Origin: Ectopseudomonas mendocina
Lineage (GTDB): Bacteria > Pseudomonadota > Gammaproteobacteria > Pseudomonadales > Pseudomonadaceae
Reading direction: 5' to 3'
NCBI RefSeq assembly: GCF_016008875.1
Contig: NZ_JADTQG010000001.1
Span: forward strand, 310,001 to 374,000
DNA length: 64,000 nt
Part shown: in pieces, positions 63,832 to 64,000 of the stretch
Numbering within the stretch: the stretch's first letter is position 1
Layout of the letters: the number at the start of each line of letters is the position of its first letter
Made by a program: the position numbers and the translations under genes
The notes under the pieces: model-generated
The model's input: only the letters and a program-made list of their open reading frames with translations
Told to the model about the DNA's origin: nothing
Databases searched by the model: none

Positions 63832-64000
63832 GGCATCACTCCTTCGGCTTTGCCGGCATCGAGCCAGGACAGCAGGCGGCGCTCCAGCTCGATCAGGGTG
63901 TCGGTCACGTCCTCTCGGCGGCGCGCATCCAGGGCGTGGATATAGAGCAGGCCCTGCTCAGGGTCATAGTCCAGGGCCAGGGTGCCGGGGGTCAGGGTCA
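63828..64000 (-). CDS. mrpE: Multisubunit cation/proton antiporter subunit E (N-terminal part off window)
   Basis: Only the C-terminal 56 residues are present, read leftwards with no start inside the window. The segment LTPGTLALDYDPEQGLLYIHALD is the MrpE/MnhE C-terminal signature. The stop (TGA at 63828-63830) overlaps the mrpF ATG. The gene is truncated by the window, not broken. Confidence 0.88.
   Translation of the reverse strand, partial: TLTPGTLALDYDPEQGLLYIHALDARRREDVTDTLIELERRLLSWLDAGKAEGVMP

Overview
The window is about 64 kb of dense, high-GC gammaproteobacterial chromosome. It is almost certainly from a Pseudomonas of the P. mendocina / P. oleovorans type. The evidence is a PhaG-type acyltransferase, a BraC-BraDEFG branched-chain amino acid transporter, DUF5064, DUF6231, DUF6279 and PA3496-type genus proteins, SdsA1-type alkyl sulfatase, NrtR-controlled NAD salvage, and many Pseudomonas REP palindromes. 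The species is inference. There is no phage, integrase, insertion sequence or CRISPR array. Comparisons with P. aeruginosa PAO1 gene order are from memory and were not aligned.

Layout. 0-7 kb: end of an MscS channel gene, YceK lipoprotein, tRNA-Gly(CCC), phaG, a GGDEF / CWC / rsuA operon, and three small lipoproteins. 6.4-9.2 kb: LysR regulator divergent from a secreted alkyl sulfatase. 9.5-17.7 kb: a complete isobutyryl-CoA (valine) degradation cluster (mmsB, HIBYL-CoA hydrolase, enoyl-CoA hydratase resembling DspI, acyl-CoA dehydrogenase, an orphan periplasmic binding protein, mmsA) with a divergent AraC regulator. 17.7-20.7 kb: thioesterase, HDOD protein, ung, DUF6279 lipoprotein. 20.9-25.9 kb: braCDEFG transporter. 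26-28.2 kb: DUF2288, DUF5064, Fur-boxed bfd, then about 1 kb without a convincing gene that holds a 770-bp nested inverted-repeat element. 28.2-32.8 kb: rnt, pyrC, motY with a sigma-28 promoter, argG, gloA. 32.9-40.3 kb: PA3496-like protein, nth and rnfABCDGE, with an in-frame 195-bp repeat array in rnfC and palindromes splitting rnfC from rnfD. 40.4-46.9 kb: DUF4349 lipoprotein, metG, apbC, cold-shock gene, dcd, two unknowns. 46.9-50.4 kb: nadE-pncB-pncA and divergent nrtR around a perfect palindrome. 50.7-57.5 kb: penicillin-acylase-family lipoprotein, DUF2489, His-rich SEC-C protein, LEA-type lipoprotein, unknowns, YchJ, DUF6231. 57.6-64 kb: two tandem OmpA-type lipoproteins, DUF1145, a collagen-like secreted protein, CopD-like protein, dinG, and the end of a multisubunit cation/proton antiporter operon.

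How the genes work together. The bra transporter imports leucine, isoleucine and valine, and the mms-type cluster takes isobutyryl-CoA to propionyl-CoA. Three leaders in that cluster carry A-rich motifs expected for Hfq/Crc catabolite repression, and a 21-bp-spaced direct repeat in the mmsA/AraC gap is a likely AraC operator. The pnc-nadE operon faces its probable repressor NrtR. Rnf genes are co-transcribed with nth through 4-bp overlaps. The least explained items are the 770-bp inverted-repeat element, the paired tiny lipoproteins ending in CPPGxxxKGxC, the orphan binding protein, the collagen-like protein and the RnfC repeat array.
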